From: Adhaeribacter pallidiroseus
Lineage (GTDB): Bacteria; Bacteroidota; Bacteroidia; Cytophagales; Hymenobacteraceae
Direction: 5' to 3'
Assembly: GCF_003340495.1 (NCBI RefSeq)
Contig: NZ_QASA01000001.1
Location: 3,534,001-3,598,000, forward strand
Length of the DNA stretch: 64,000 nt
Positions 27,690-35,850 of the stretch are shown piece by piece. Numbering within the stretch: the first letter of the stretch is position 1; each line of letters opens with the position of its first letter. Below the pieces are notes generated by a model, which was given only the letters and a program-made list of their open reading frames with translations, was not told the DNA's origin and made no database searches. The position numbers and the translations under genes are program-made.

Positions 27690-27831
27690 CCCTGCTGCAT
27701 TTTTTCAGATTTTTAAAATTTTTGTCTTTTTCCGAACCAAAAGTTAGATGCAAAAGTAGGTTCTTGTGGCTATTCCTCTCCTATTTTCTAAAAATATGCT
27801 TACCTTAATCTAACTGTTAAAGTAAAGCCTC

Positions 27832-28131
27832 ATGAAACAATATGATACTCTGGTAGATGCCTTGCGGGATTTGGAAAACCGGGGCTACAACGTAAACTTT
27901 AACGTAGCTCAGGATTGCCTGGAATGCGCGGAAATTAATTTAAAATTATACCCCGAAGATTTTGAAGTAGTTGAGTTTTACCGCTTCGAGGGGCCCACTG
28001 ACCCTGCCGATAGTTCGATTCTGTACGCCATTACGGGTAAAAACGGCACCAAAGGCGTGCTTGTAAATGCGTATGGCGTTTATTCCGATTCTGGTTCTGA
28101 AGCTTTAATGGCAAAACTAAATCTGGTGTAA
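27832..28131 (+). CDS. Small conserved Bacteroidota protein
   Basis: 99 aa, acidic. Starts MKQYDTLVDALRDLENRGYNVNF and holds the conserved-looking FEVVEFYRFEGPTDPADSSILYAI and KGVLVNAYGVYSDSGS. Similar proteins in Bacteroidota are sometimes labelled phosphoribosylpyrophosphate synthetase, but the length and motifs do not support that. Function unknown; predicted soluble. Confidence 0.75.
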   Translation: MKQYDTLVDALRDLENRGYNVNFNVAQDCLECAEINLKLYPEDFEVVEFYRFEGPTDPADSSILYAITGKNGTKGVLVNAYGVYSDSGSEALMAKLNLV

Positions 28132-28247
28132 ACTTCTACCCGGATCAGAAAAAACGCCTTAACCCGCACTAAAATTTAAAAAATAAATTGCATTACCAAG
28201 CATCTGGTAGCTTTTAACCGGTACCATACAAGCAAAAATTTAAAAAA

Positions 28248-28517
28248 ATGAACAGAAAACTTTGCTCGCACTTACAAACGCTGGAAGAAATAAAACCAGC
28301 CGATAAATATTTTTGCGAAGAATGCGTGAAAACCAATTCTAGCTGGGTGCATTTGCGGGTTTGCCAAACCTGCGGCAAAGTGCATTGCTGCGACGACTCG
28401 CCTAACCAGCACGCCACCAAACACTACCAAGCCACCGACCACCCAGTCGTCATTTCGGCGGAACCCGGCGAACAATGGCTCTGGTGCTTCCCCGATGAGC
28501 AGTTTGCCACTTATTAA
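28248..28517 (+). CDS. UBP-type zinc-finger protein
   Basis: 89 aa. Zinc ligands in the UBP order: CSHL, CEECV, VCQTCGKVHCCD, HATKHYQATDHPVV. In eukaryotes this fold binds ubiquitin C termini; bacterial stand-alone copies are common and their role is not known. The start lies just after an AAAAATTTAAAAAAATG element and no Shine-Dalgarno is visible. Confidence 0.88.
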   Translation: MNRKLCSHLQTLEEIKPADKYFCEECVKTNSSWVHLRVCQTCGKVHCCDDSPNQHATKHYQATDHPVVISAEPGEQWLWCFPDEQFATY

Positions 28518-28791
28518 ATCTGATGCTCTCGTGTCTGGAATAATATAGCATTAACCAACTTACAACTGATTTTGTACAGGAATATTCTGGCAGCCCAAGT
28601 ACTCGGAAAATCGTCTGGCTCCAGGTAAATTCTTCGCCTGCCCGACTCTTACAGATAAACTTTAGCGATCCGGGCTAATTAATCCAACCTTTTTTGCTAA
28701 TCATAGTATCACACCTATATACCGGTTGGTTTTGTTAATTGGGCAAGCTACTCGGGTATAAAAATCCAACTATTTACCTTAACCTACTACT

Positions 28792-28971
28792 ATGAAAAGT
28801 TTCAGATACTATTTTTCGATATTGCTTATATTCCTAACCCTTACCATAACTAGTTGCGAAGTGGTTGGTGATATTTTTAAAGCCGGCATGTGGACCGCCG
28901 TTATCGGTATTATTATAGTTGTATTATTTGTGCTCTGGATCGTCCGCAAAATCCGGGGGCCGCGTTTGTAG
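28792..28971 (+). CDS. Small lipoprotein with one transmembrane helix
   Basis: 59 aa. N-terminal signal YYFSILLIFLTLTITSC with lipobox-like TSC, then a second hydrophobic stretch (MWTAVIGIIIVVLFVLWIV) and a basic tail (RKIRGPRL). It is followed closely by an intrinsic terminator, which supports it as a transcribed gene. Family not recognised; many Bacteroidota carry proteins of this size and layout. Confidence 0.65.
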   Translation: MKSFRYYFSILLIFLTLTITSCEVVGDIFKAGMWTAVIGIIIVVLFVLWIVRKIRGPRL

Positions 28972-28996
28972 TTTACAACCTTTATTTCAGCCGTTA

Positions 28997-29032
28997 AAAC
29001 AAAAAAGCTCCTCTACAGGAGCTTTTTTGTTT
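28997..29032. terminator. Strong bidirectional intrinsic terminator
   Basis: 16-bp perfect arms at 28997-29012 and 29017-29032 with loop CTAC; A tract at the start and T tract at the end of the stem. It lies between the small lipoprotein gene and the convergent fatty acid hydroxylase gene. Confidence 0.92.
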
Positions 29033-29061
29033 CGGGCACTTACCAAAAACCTCAGTAAGTG

Positions 29062-29673
29062 TTATTTTGACTTCTCCGGCGGCATAGTTCCCAGAATCCA
29101 GTCCCACAGCGGCGAAGAAACGCCGTAAGCTTTATCGTCGTGCTTGTAATGATGAATGCTGTGGTGGATCCACAATATTTTTAAAAAATTCTTAGGTGGA
29201 GCGTAGGCATGTACCGCGTAATGCACGAACAAGTAAATGGCGTAGCCAAACAAAAACCCGGACAAAATGCCAAATACCGCCGAACCAAAAATAAGCTTAA
29301 ACACAAAAAAGAAAAACGAGGCCAGAAACAAGCTCACGATGGGGGGCATGGCTAAACGCGATTTATCTTTCGGGTAATCGTGGTGGTTGCCATGAAAGGT
29401 ATACTGGATGTTTTTCTTTACTTCGGTATCGGTATCCATGTGAAACAAGTGCCGGTGCGCCATGTACTCCACGAACGTAAACAAAAACCAACCCACCAGA
29501 AAAAGTGCCACCGCCGATAGAACGGTAATAAAGCCGTGGAGCAGCCCGTAATAAATTAGAGCTACGGCGATAACCATAAAAATAGCAATGGGTAATGCAA
29601 TGTGCGTACGGGTAAGCCGCTCTAAAACGGGATTCTTAAAAATTTGGGCCGTGCCTTTATGATTTGGTTTCAT
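29062..29673 (-). CDS. Fatty acid hydroxylase / sterol desaturase family protein
   Basis: 203 aa integral membrane di-iron enzyme. His boxes: HRHLFH, HGNHHDYPKD, HYAVHAY and HHSIHHYKHD, between four hydrophobic segments. The compact size and box pattern are like fatty-acid 2-hydroxylases acting on sphingolipids (FA2H family); Bacteroidota make sphingolipids, so ceramide acyl chains are a reasonable substrate guess. The aroK gene is 77 bp upstream in the same direction. Confidence 0.88.
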   Translation of the reverse strand: MKPNHKGTAQIFKNPVLERLTRTHIALPIAIFMVIAVALIYYGLLHGFITVLSAVALFLVGWFLFTFVEYMAHRHLFHMDTDTEVKKNIQYTFHGNHHDYPKDKSRLAMPPIVSLFLASFFFFVFKLIFGSAVFGILSGFLFGYAIYLFVHYAVHAYAPPKNFLKILWIHHSIHHYKHDDKAYGVSSPLWDWILGTMPPEKSK

Positions 29674-29750
29674 CTGTTTTAAACAATTGTTTAAATTTAG
29701 TTCTACAATAAGTAAGATTAGTTTTAATAAATTAAGGTTGCAAAGCTTTA

Positions 29751-30284
29751 TTATTCTTTTTTAACCAGATATTGGTCTATTAACTGGCATAATTCGCCGG
29801 CATTGGGGTTTGCGCTAGCATACGTGATGGTTGCTTTAGCATAAAACTGTTTGCGGTGGCTTAATGTTTCAGAAAAAAACCGATATAGCTGTTCATCGCT
29901 TTTCCCGGCTAATAACGGTCGAACGGCAATACCTTCGGCTTTCATCCGCGACAGGATCTCGGTAATGGGTACTTCAATGTAAATGCTAACGCCATGCCGG
30001 TTGATAAAATCCATGTTTCCTTCGAAGCAAGGAGTACCGCCGCCGGTTGCAATGACGCCCTGCTCGTATTCCTCGGTAGCTTGCCGCAAAGCGATTGCTT
30101 CCGTTTTTCGGAACCACGATTCGCCGGTTTTTTCAAATATTCTCCGCACGCTTTTTCCTTCTTTGCGCTCAATGTAATGATCGAGGTCCGTGAACGGTAC
30201 GTGCAAGTGCGTAGCCAGCTGCCGACCCAAGGTAGTTTTACCCGAACCCGGCATTCCGACTAAAAAAATACGATTATCCAGCAC
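29751..30284 (-). CDS. aroK: Shikimate kinase
   Basis: 177 aa. Walker A in FLVGMPGSGKTTLGRQLA (about residues 7-24), shikimate-binding DLDHYIERKEGKSV and ESWFRKTE, then VIATGGGTPC, and the lid Arg in GIAVRPLLAG. It phosphorylates shikimate in aromatic amino acid synthesis. Length normal. Confidence 0.95.
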   Translation of the reverse strand: MLDNRIFLVGMPGSGKTTLGRQLATHLHVPFTDLDHYIERKEGKSVRRIFEKTGESWFRKTEAIALRQATEEYEQGVIATGGGTPCFEGNMDFINRHGVSIYIEVPITEILSRMKAEGIAVRPLLAGKSDEQLYRFFSETLSHRKQFYAKATITYASANPNAGELCQLIDQYLVKKE

Positions 30285-30770
30285 AAAACAGCATTAAATA
30301 CAGCGGTAAAAGTATTAAGACTTTCGGTAGCATGCCAGAAAGAACGTTATTAGTTTTATTTTTTAGGGTTAAGTAGCTTTTTTAGTGATTGTTACACTTT
30401 CATTATTTGATTGTCACGCCTTCATTAATAGATGTAATTAAGTGTAATTTTTTAAATTTAAGGTATTATTTGGAGCCTTTTCAAGTCTCCAGGCATGGGT
30501 GCTATCTAACTGGCTAGCTACAAGTTGGCTCACGGCCGCTTGGCCCCGTTTGGCTCTTCCGCACTCGCTAGCCTTCCTTTCCTCGCTCCGCTACGGAATA
30601 CTGCTGCGCAGTACCGGAACCCTAGCAGGTGCTCCACAGCCAAACTAGCGTCATTTATTCTTGGCTACGGCTTTTCTGGTTGGCAAGGCATTGTATGCGG
30701 CACTAATTAAAATTAGGATGCTTAATGAAGAGGTTGAAATTAAAAAATTTTAAAAATCAACTTTGCTTAA
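30285..30770. other. Long non-coding stretch with a GC-rich block
   Basis: No gene recognised. 30490-30715 differs from its AT-rich surroundings: it is GC-rich, with nested small palindromes (GGCTAGCT, ACTGC-TGC-GCAGT at about 30599-30613). A 61-codon ORF across it has no family and reads like translated repeat. It could be a dispersed repeat or remnant of a mobile element. Confidence 0.4.
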
Positions 30771-30943
30771 CCATTTTACCAAGTACCATTTACCACTTTA
30801 GGGCACGAGTTTACTTGTGGGCATTGCTAAAATTTTCTTAAAAATTGCTATTTCCTAGTTGTATATTCTAAGTAGTCACGGCGGTAAATACGTGCTCTAA
30901 CAATATGTTATTTGCTACCTGGTAACTGGTACTTGGTAAATGG
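30771..30943. repeat. 173-bp inverted-repeat element (MITE-like)
   Basis: Outer arms about 30771-30795 and 30918-30943 (words TACCAAGTACCATTTACCA and its complement, one-base differences), and inner arms TAGGGCACGAGTTTA (30799-30813) and TAAATACGTGCTCTA (30885-30899). No ORF inside. It lies in the spacer downstream of the convergent permease gene. Confidence 0.7.
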
Positions 30944-31011
30944 TAAATGTAAAAAGCCACCTCTCCTTCCCTGTTTTTAGGGAAAGTGCCCTTCAGGGCG
31001 GAAGGATTAAG

Positions 31012-32070
31012 CTATAGCTTCACCCGTGGATCAACAAAAGCATATAGCATATCTACCAGAATATTAATCAGGACAAATAAAAAGGCAACCAGAAGAGTAG
31101 CGCCAATTACTACCGGAAAATCCAGGTTCTCGACGGCGTGTAGGGTAACGGAACCCAAGCCTTTCCAGTTAAAAATATACTCAATAAAGAAAGCACCGGC
31201 CATCAGTGAAGCCAACCATCCGGAAACCGCCGTTATCACGGGGTTTAGCGCATTTTTTAAAGCATGCCGCCAGATCACCTGGCGGTAAGACAAGCCTTTG
31301 GCCCGGGCCGTCCGGATAAAATCTTGCGCAAGTACATCAATCATGGAAGCGCGGGTAAGCTGCATAATCACCGCCAGGGGCCGGATGCCGAGTGCAAAAG
31401 CGGGTAAAATTAAATTTTGCCAAACCAGGTGCCTACCCGTAAAAGCATCAATTTCGTAGAGCTGGCCGGTGAGGCTCAGGCCGGTAAAATTGCTCCAGTA
31501 AAAACCAAAGGTAATGGCAATTACAATGGCCGCTACAAACGAGGGTACCGAAATTCCCAACACCGATGTGGTAACTAAGGCATGATCCAGAATACTATGC
31601 GGTTTCAATGCCGCTACCATGCCTAAGAATATACCCAGAATAGTAGCCAACACCATAGCTGCTCCCGCCAGCCACAAAGTACCCACTAAATGGTCCAGCA
31701 AAATAGCGGTAACGGGTTTATTACTCTGGAAGGAGCGCCGTAAATAAGGCACTTTCAGTACAACCACTTTATTGGTTAAGGTAAATAAACGTTGATAGTG
31801 ATACTTCTGCTGGTTATCCGGCGTATGCGGGTGGATGGAAACGGGCGAAATATCGTTGAGGTAGTAGAGTAGCTGCGCGGGCAATGGTTTATCTAAACCT
31901 AAATCTACCATGATGGCTTCACGGGTGGCAATGTCGTTGCGCTGCCCGGCCAACATAGCTACCGGATCGCCGGGCAAAACGTTAAACAAAAAAAAGACCG
32001 TTACTACCACGCCCATCATAATCAGCAGGCCGTGTAACAGTCTTTGCCCCACGAAGCGCAGCAAACTCAT
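31012..32070 (-). CDS. ABC transporter permease, DppB/OppB family
   Basis: 352 aa with six hydrophobic segments, beginning LHGLLIMMGVVVTVFFLFNVLPGDP, a hallmark of DppB/OppB/NikB permeases. The coupling (EAA) region is RTARAKGLSYRQVIWRHALKNALNPV. Expected to pass peptides or nickel. Partner permease, ATPases and binding protein are not in the window. The start overlaps the BT_3928-type gene by ATGA, an unusual operon partner. Confidence 0.93.
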   Translation of the reverse strand: MSLLRFVGQRLLHGLLIMMGVVVTVFFLFNVLPGDPVAMLAGQRNDIATREAIMVDLGLDKPLPAQLLYYLNDISPVSIHPHTPDNQQKYHYQRLFTLTNKVVVLKVPYLRRSFQSNKPVTAILLDHLVGTLWLAGAAMVLATILGIFLGMVAALKPHSILDHALVTTSVLGISVPSFVAAIVIAITFGFYWSNFTGLSLTGQLYEIDAFTGRHLVWQNLILPAFALGIRPLAVIMQLTRASMIDVLAQDFIRTARAKGLSYRQVIWRHALKNALNPVITAVSGWLASLMAGAFFIEYIFNWKGLGSVTLHAVENLDFPVVIGATLLVAFLFVLINILVDMLYAFVDPRVKL

Positions 32071-33164
32071 AATTGCTGCTCTATTGTTTGAATATCCGGC
32101 GTATCGTTATAATGCCATTTACCAACTACTTGTCCGTTTTTAAGCAGCATAATACCGGGGTTGGAGCGCATCATGGTTTTTAAAACCGTAGCATCGCCAA
32201 AGTAATAAGGCGCACTTAAATTAGTTTCGTGCCGGAATACATCATAGTCCTGACTGCTGCTGGCCGTAATGACTACCGGTTTAATGTTTTTACTGGATTT
32301 TTCGGCGGCGGCAATCAAGGGATTTATTTGCGTAAATACCTTCTGGTCGGCTTTGCTGGCATCTTGCACCAAAATAATTAACTTATTGCCGGTAAACACT
32401 TCCTGCGTAAAATCACCGGTATCGTTCCACACGTTGAAATCCGTGATTTTAGGACCATCCTGAGGGTTAAGTGGTACCATTTTTTTAAATTTCCAGGTCG
32501 AATCGGTGGGATAATCGGTAAATTCTTTCTCTTCCCCGTTCTTAGCCATAATGTATTTGTAGCGCAACGGTGCCGAAGGTTTCATGAGCGTCGGAATGTT
32601 GTTGCCCACTTTATACGCCCGGAAATCTACGAATGGCTCGTGATTATAGGCGTAAATGCCAATGCCAAACGAGATTACTGCCGTAATAGCCACCAGTACG
32701 CTGGCTACTTTAGCCGTTCTGGTCTCGGGTAAATACCGGCGCGTTGCCAGTAAGATGAAGATTAATAGTAGGAGTACCATGTCTTTCGAGAACGATTGCC
32801 AAGGCGTTAATTTAATGGCATCGCCGAAACAGCCGCAATCCGTAACTTTGTTAAAATACGCCGAGTAGAACGTGAGAAAGGTAAAGAAAACCATTAGCAC
32901 GAGTAAGCTCGCCAGAATCTGCCGCAAACGCCAGCGCAGCAGCAAAGCCACGCCCAGTATAATTTCTAAAGCACTCAACAGAATAGATAAGTAGAGCGCA
33001 TACGGTTTAAAAATTAAAAAAACCGAGGAAAAATCGGTGGCGAACACTTCAAAGTATTCTTCGAGCTTAATGGCGGTGCCCACCGGGTCGTTAATTTTAA
33101 TTAATCCCGAAAAAATAAACAGGCCACCCACAAAGAGCCAGCTTAATTTGCTAATTACTTTCAT
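32067..33164 (-). CDS. BT_3928-type membrane protein: DoxX-like domain plus thioredoxin-like domain
   Basis: 365 aa from ATG 33164; a TTG three codons upstream is possible. N-terminal DoxX/MauE-like four-helix membrane part (about residues 5-150; GGLFIFSGLIKINDPVGTAIKLEEYF, CGCF near TDCGCFGDAIKL), followed by a further helix and a periplasmic thioredoxin-like domain (about 245-365; NKLIILVQDASKAD, NPGIMLLKNGQVVGKW). No CxxC remains in the latter, so disulfide chemistry is unlikely there. The start overlaps the DUF1599 stop. Confidence 0.85.
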   Translation of the reverse strand: MKVISKLSWLFVGGLFIFSGLIKINDPVGTAIKLEEYFEVFATDFSSVFLIFKPYALYLSILLSALEIILGVALLLRWRLRQILASLLVLMVFFTFLTFYSAYFNKVTDCGCFGDAIKLTPWQSFSKDMVLLLLIFILLATRRYLPETRTAKVASVLVAITAVISFGIGIYAYNHEPFVDFRAYKVGNNIPTLMKPSAPLRYKYIMAKNGEEKEFTDYPTDSTWKFKKMVPLNPQDGPKITDFNVWNDTGDFTQEVFTGNKLIILVQDASKADQKVFTQINPLIAAAEKSSKNIKPVVITASSSQDYDVFRHETNLSAPYYFGDATVLKTMMRSNPGIMLLKNGQVVGKWHYNDTPDIQTIEQQL

Positions 33165-33708
33165 CGGCGGCAAAGTTTAATTTTATAAGCGCAAAAACGG
33201 CATAGTTAATCATGTCGCGGTAATTAGCTTCTACCCCTTCCGAAATTAAGGTGTGGCCCTGGTTGTCTTCTATTTGCTTGGTGCGGTACAGCTTCATCAG
33301 AATAATATCGGTAATCGAAGATACCCGCATATCGCGCCAGGCTTCGCCGTAATCGTGGTTCTTGGCCAGCAGCAGTTCGATGTTTTTATCAATGTGCGCA
33401 TTATACTGTTCGGCCACTTGGGGGGCCGGAATTTCCAGCTCGGTGTGGCCGGTTAAATCCATTTGCATTAAAGCAATTACGCAGTAGTTCACAATACCCA
33501 CAAACTCCGAGGTAATATCTTCCGCAATCTTCTGCACGCCTTTTTCCTGAATGGAGCGGATGCGCTGGGCTTTGATGAAAATCTGGTCGGTAATAGACGG
33601 CAAACGCAAAATGCGCCAAGCGGTACCGTAATCAATGGTTTTTTTTAAAAATATTCCGTGGCAGGCGCTTATTACCCGTTTATATTCCGACAGCGTTTGA
33701 TTAATCAA
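33151..33708 (-). CDS. DUF1599 protein with internal duplication
   Basis: 185 aa. Two copies of one module: KTIDYGTAWRILRLPSITDQ (about residues 24-43) and KNHDYGEAWRDMRVSSITDI (about 117-136). DUF1599 is also called nucleotide modification associated domain 1. It is common in Bacteroidota next to folP and BT_3928-type genes, as here. Catalytic role not proven. Divergent from folP with a 43-bp gap. Confidence 0.87.
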   Translation of the reverse strand: MINQTLSEYKRVISACHGIFLKKTIDYGTAWRILRLPSITDQIFIKAQRIRSIQEKGVQKIAEDITSEFVGIVNYCVIALMQMDLTGHTELEIPAPQVAEQYNAHIDKNIELLLAKNHDYGEAWRDMRVSSITDIILMKLYRTKQIEDNQGHTLISEGVEANYRDMINYAVFALIKLNFAADESN

Positions 33709-33751
33709 CTTTTTAGGCTTATTTTAGAGATTCGTAAACAGATATCCCGGT

Positions 33752-34636
33752 TTGAAGGCGAAAGATACGTTTTTTTACAAAAAGAGTACGCTCAACTGCC
33801 ACGGAAAAATCCTTTCGCTGGCAACCCCGGTAGTAATGGGGATATTAAACGTAACTCCCGATTCTTTTTACGATGGCAACCAATACACCACTATCGATAA
33901 AATAGTGGCGCAAGCCGAAAAAATGCTGGCCGAAGGAGCCACCATCCTGGACATTGGCGGTTACTCGTCCAGGCCGGGAGCAACCGATATTTCGGTGGAA
34001 GAAGAAAAAGCCCGGGTAGTACCGGCCATTGCAGCTATCCGGAAAGCTTTTCCGGGTACTATTCTATCGATTGATACGTTCCGGGCCGACGTAGCCGAAG
34101 CGGCCGTACAAGCGGGGGCCTCGATTATCAACGATATTGCGGGAGGTACTCTGGACGAAAACATGTTTGCCAAAGTGGGCAAGCTCCAGGTGCCTTATAT
34201 TTTAATGCACCTGCGCGGTACGCCGCAAACCATGAAACACTTAACCAGTTACGATAATTTAATTGTAGAGCTGGTTACGTATTTTGAGCAGAAAATAGCG
34301 CAACTCCGGGCGGCCGGCGTAGTAGATATTATAATAGATCCCGGTTTTGGGTTTGCTAAAAACACTGAGCAAAATTTCACGCTGCTGCGTTCTTTACCCG
34401 ATTTCGACTTGTTGGAGTTGCCGGTTTTAGTGGGTTTATCGCGTAAATCGATGACCTATAAAACCTTGGGCATAGAAGCTCCGGAAGCCTTGCCGGGTAC
34501 CATTGCGTTAAACACCATTGCGTTGCTACAAGGCGCCAGCATCTTGCGGGTACACGATGTAAAAGAAGCCGTACAGACCATAAAACTGGTAAATAGGTTG
34601 CAAGTTACAGGTTACAGGTTGCAGGTTAGCAAATAA
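33752..34636 (+). CDS. folP: Dihydropteroate synthase
   Basis: 294 aa from a TTG. It joins p-aminobenzoate to dihydropterin pyrophosphate in folate synthesis. Motifs: VVMGILNVTPDSFYDG, DIGGYSSRPGATDI, SIDTFRADVA, INDIAGG, IIDPGFGFAKN, and GLSRKSM. The last dozen residues (NRLQVTGYRLQVSK) are encoded by a GTTACAGGTT-type repeat and do not belong to the family core; the original stop was probably lost when the repeat arose. Confidence 0.95.
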   Translation: MKAKDTFFYKKSTLNCHGKILSLATPVVMGILNVTPDSFYDGNQYTTIDKIVAQAEKMLAEGATILDIGGYSSRPGATDISVEEEKARVVPAIAAIRKAFPGTILSIDTFRADVAEAAVQAGASIINDIAGGTLDENMFAKVGKLQVPYILMHLRGTPQTMKHLTSYDNLIVELVTYFEQKIAQLRAAGVVDIIIDPGFGFAKNTEQNFTLLRSLPDFDLLELPVLVGLSRKSMTYKTLGIEAPEALPGTIALNTIALLQGASILRVHDVKEAVQTIKLVNRLQVTGYRLQVSK

Positions 34637-34900
34637 TTATTTGGTTGATTGCTTTACTGCTTGCATTTGCGACTTTTAATAATTTTAAAGTTGGGCAAAT
34701 TTTAAAATAAAGAGCTTACAACAACATGCAGAAATAAATATTAAAAATAGACGTTACCTAATTTTTTAATTAAAAATCATATTGAATAAAAATTTAAAAA
34801 TAAACCTTCAACCTGTAACTAATTACAACTTGTAACTTGCAACTTAATATAACTTGCAACTAAACACAACTTGTAACTTGCAACCTTTAACCTGTAACTA
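34596..34900. repeat. Inverted pair of GTTACAGGTTGCAAG-type word repeats
   Basis: Left tract 34596-34628 (GGTTGCAAGTTACAGG and further copies) lies in the end of folP; right tract about 34808-34898 has the complementary words (AACCTGTAAC, ACTTGTAACTTGCAACC) in several copies. About 180 bp of AT-rich sequence without a gene separate them, and cdaA starts directly after the right tract. Confidence 0.75.
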
Positions 34901-34903
34901 AAT

Positions 34904-35749
34904 TTGATACCGTTATTTACCATTGGATTTTTGGAAATAAACTGGCTCGATATCGCGGATATCTTGTTGGTAACGGTATTGCTGTACCAGTTATACAAAG
35001 TGCTTACCGGCAGCGTAGCCCTTAAAATATTCGTGGGTTTGCTTTCGGTTTACTTATTGTATTTAGTGGTAAAAGCAGCGGGCATGGAGCTGCTTACCAT
35101 TATCCTGGGGCAGTTTATGGGCGTGGGCGTGCTGGCCATGATTATTTTGTTTCAGCAGGAAATCCGGCGATTTCTGATGATGATTGGCAAAAGCTCGCCT
35201 TTTAACAAAGACAACTTTTTCCTGGGATTTCCGTGGCGCAAAGCCGAAACCGAAAACCGCATTAATCTCACGCCTTTTATCGAAGCGGCCAAATCGTTGG
35301 CCGGTAAAAATACCGGGGCCTTAATTGTATTTGCCCGTAGTTCCGAGCTTAAATTTTACGCTGAATCCGGCGATTTAATTGATGCCGTAGTCTCCAAACG
35401 TTTATTACTTTCTATTTTTAATAAAACCAGCCCTTTGCACGATGGTGCCGTAATTATCGCCAATAACCGTATTAAAGCGGCCCGCTGTATTTTACCCGTT
35501 ACCGAAAACAACGATGTACCGGCCTCGATGGGTTTGCGCCACCGGGCGGCCATTGGTTTAAGCGAAGTAACGGATAGCGTGGTGCTGGTAGTATCGGAAG
35601 AAACCGGGCAAATTTCGTTGGTACGGAACGGCGAAGTGTACCGCAACCTCGCCGCCGCTGATTTACGTTCCAAACTCAACCACTTCCTCTTCGACATCGA
35701 ACCAAAATCTACCACTCCGGCCGGCGAAAAATCGGTATCGGTGGCGTAG
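34904..35749 (+). CDS. cdaA: Diadenylate cyclase (c-di-AMP synthase), CdaA type
   Basis: 281 aa from a TTG that follows the repeat tract. Three N-terminal transmembrane helices at about residues 8-85 (WLDIADILLVTVLLYQLYKVL), then the DAC domain with SPLHDGAVII (about 175-184) and GLRHRAAIGLSE (about 206-217), the DGA and RHR motifs needed for c-di-AMP formation. Located after folP, the common order in Bacteroidota. The C-terminal tail is polar and short. Confidence 0.94.
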   Translation: MIPLFTIGFLEINWLDIADILLVTVLLYQLYKVLTGSVALKIFVGLLSVYLLYLVVKAAGMELLTIILGQFMGVGVLAMIILFQQEIRRFLMMIGKSSPFNKDNFFLGFPWRKAETENRINLTPFIEAAKSLAGKNTGALIVFARSSELKFYAESGDLIDAVVSKRLLLSIFNKTSPLHDGAVIIANNRIKAARCILPVTENNDVPASMGLRHRAAIGLSEVTDSVVLVVSEETGQISLVRNGEVYRNLAAADLRSKLNHFLFDIEPKSTTPAGEKSVSVA

Positions 35750-35850
35750 GTTTCAACTTTTTATCTTTATTTTAAAGCATAAATATTACCTGAACCAGCT
35801 ACTATTTATGTCGGCAATTTGGTACACATGCGTACTAAATTAAGAAATGA

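Noticed and set aside
30525-30710. 61-codon ORF over the GC-rich block
   Set aside because: No start context, no family, and the sequence looks like translated repeat DNA.
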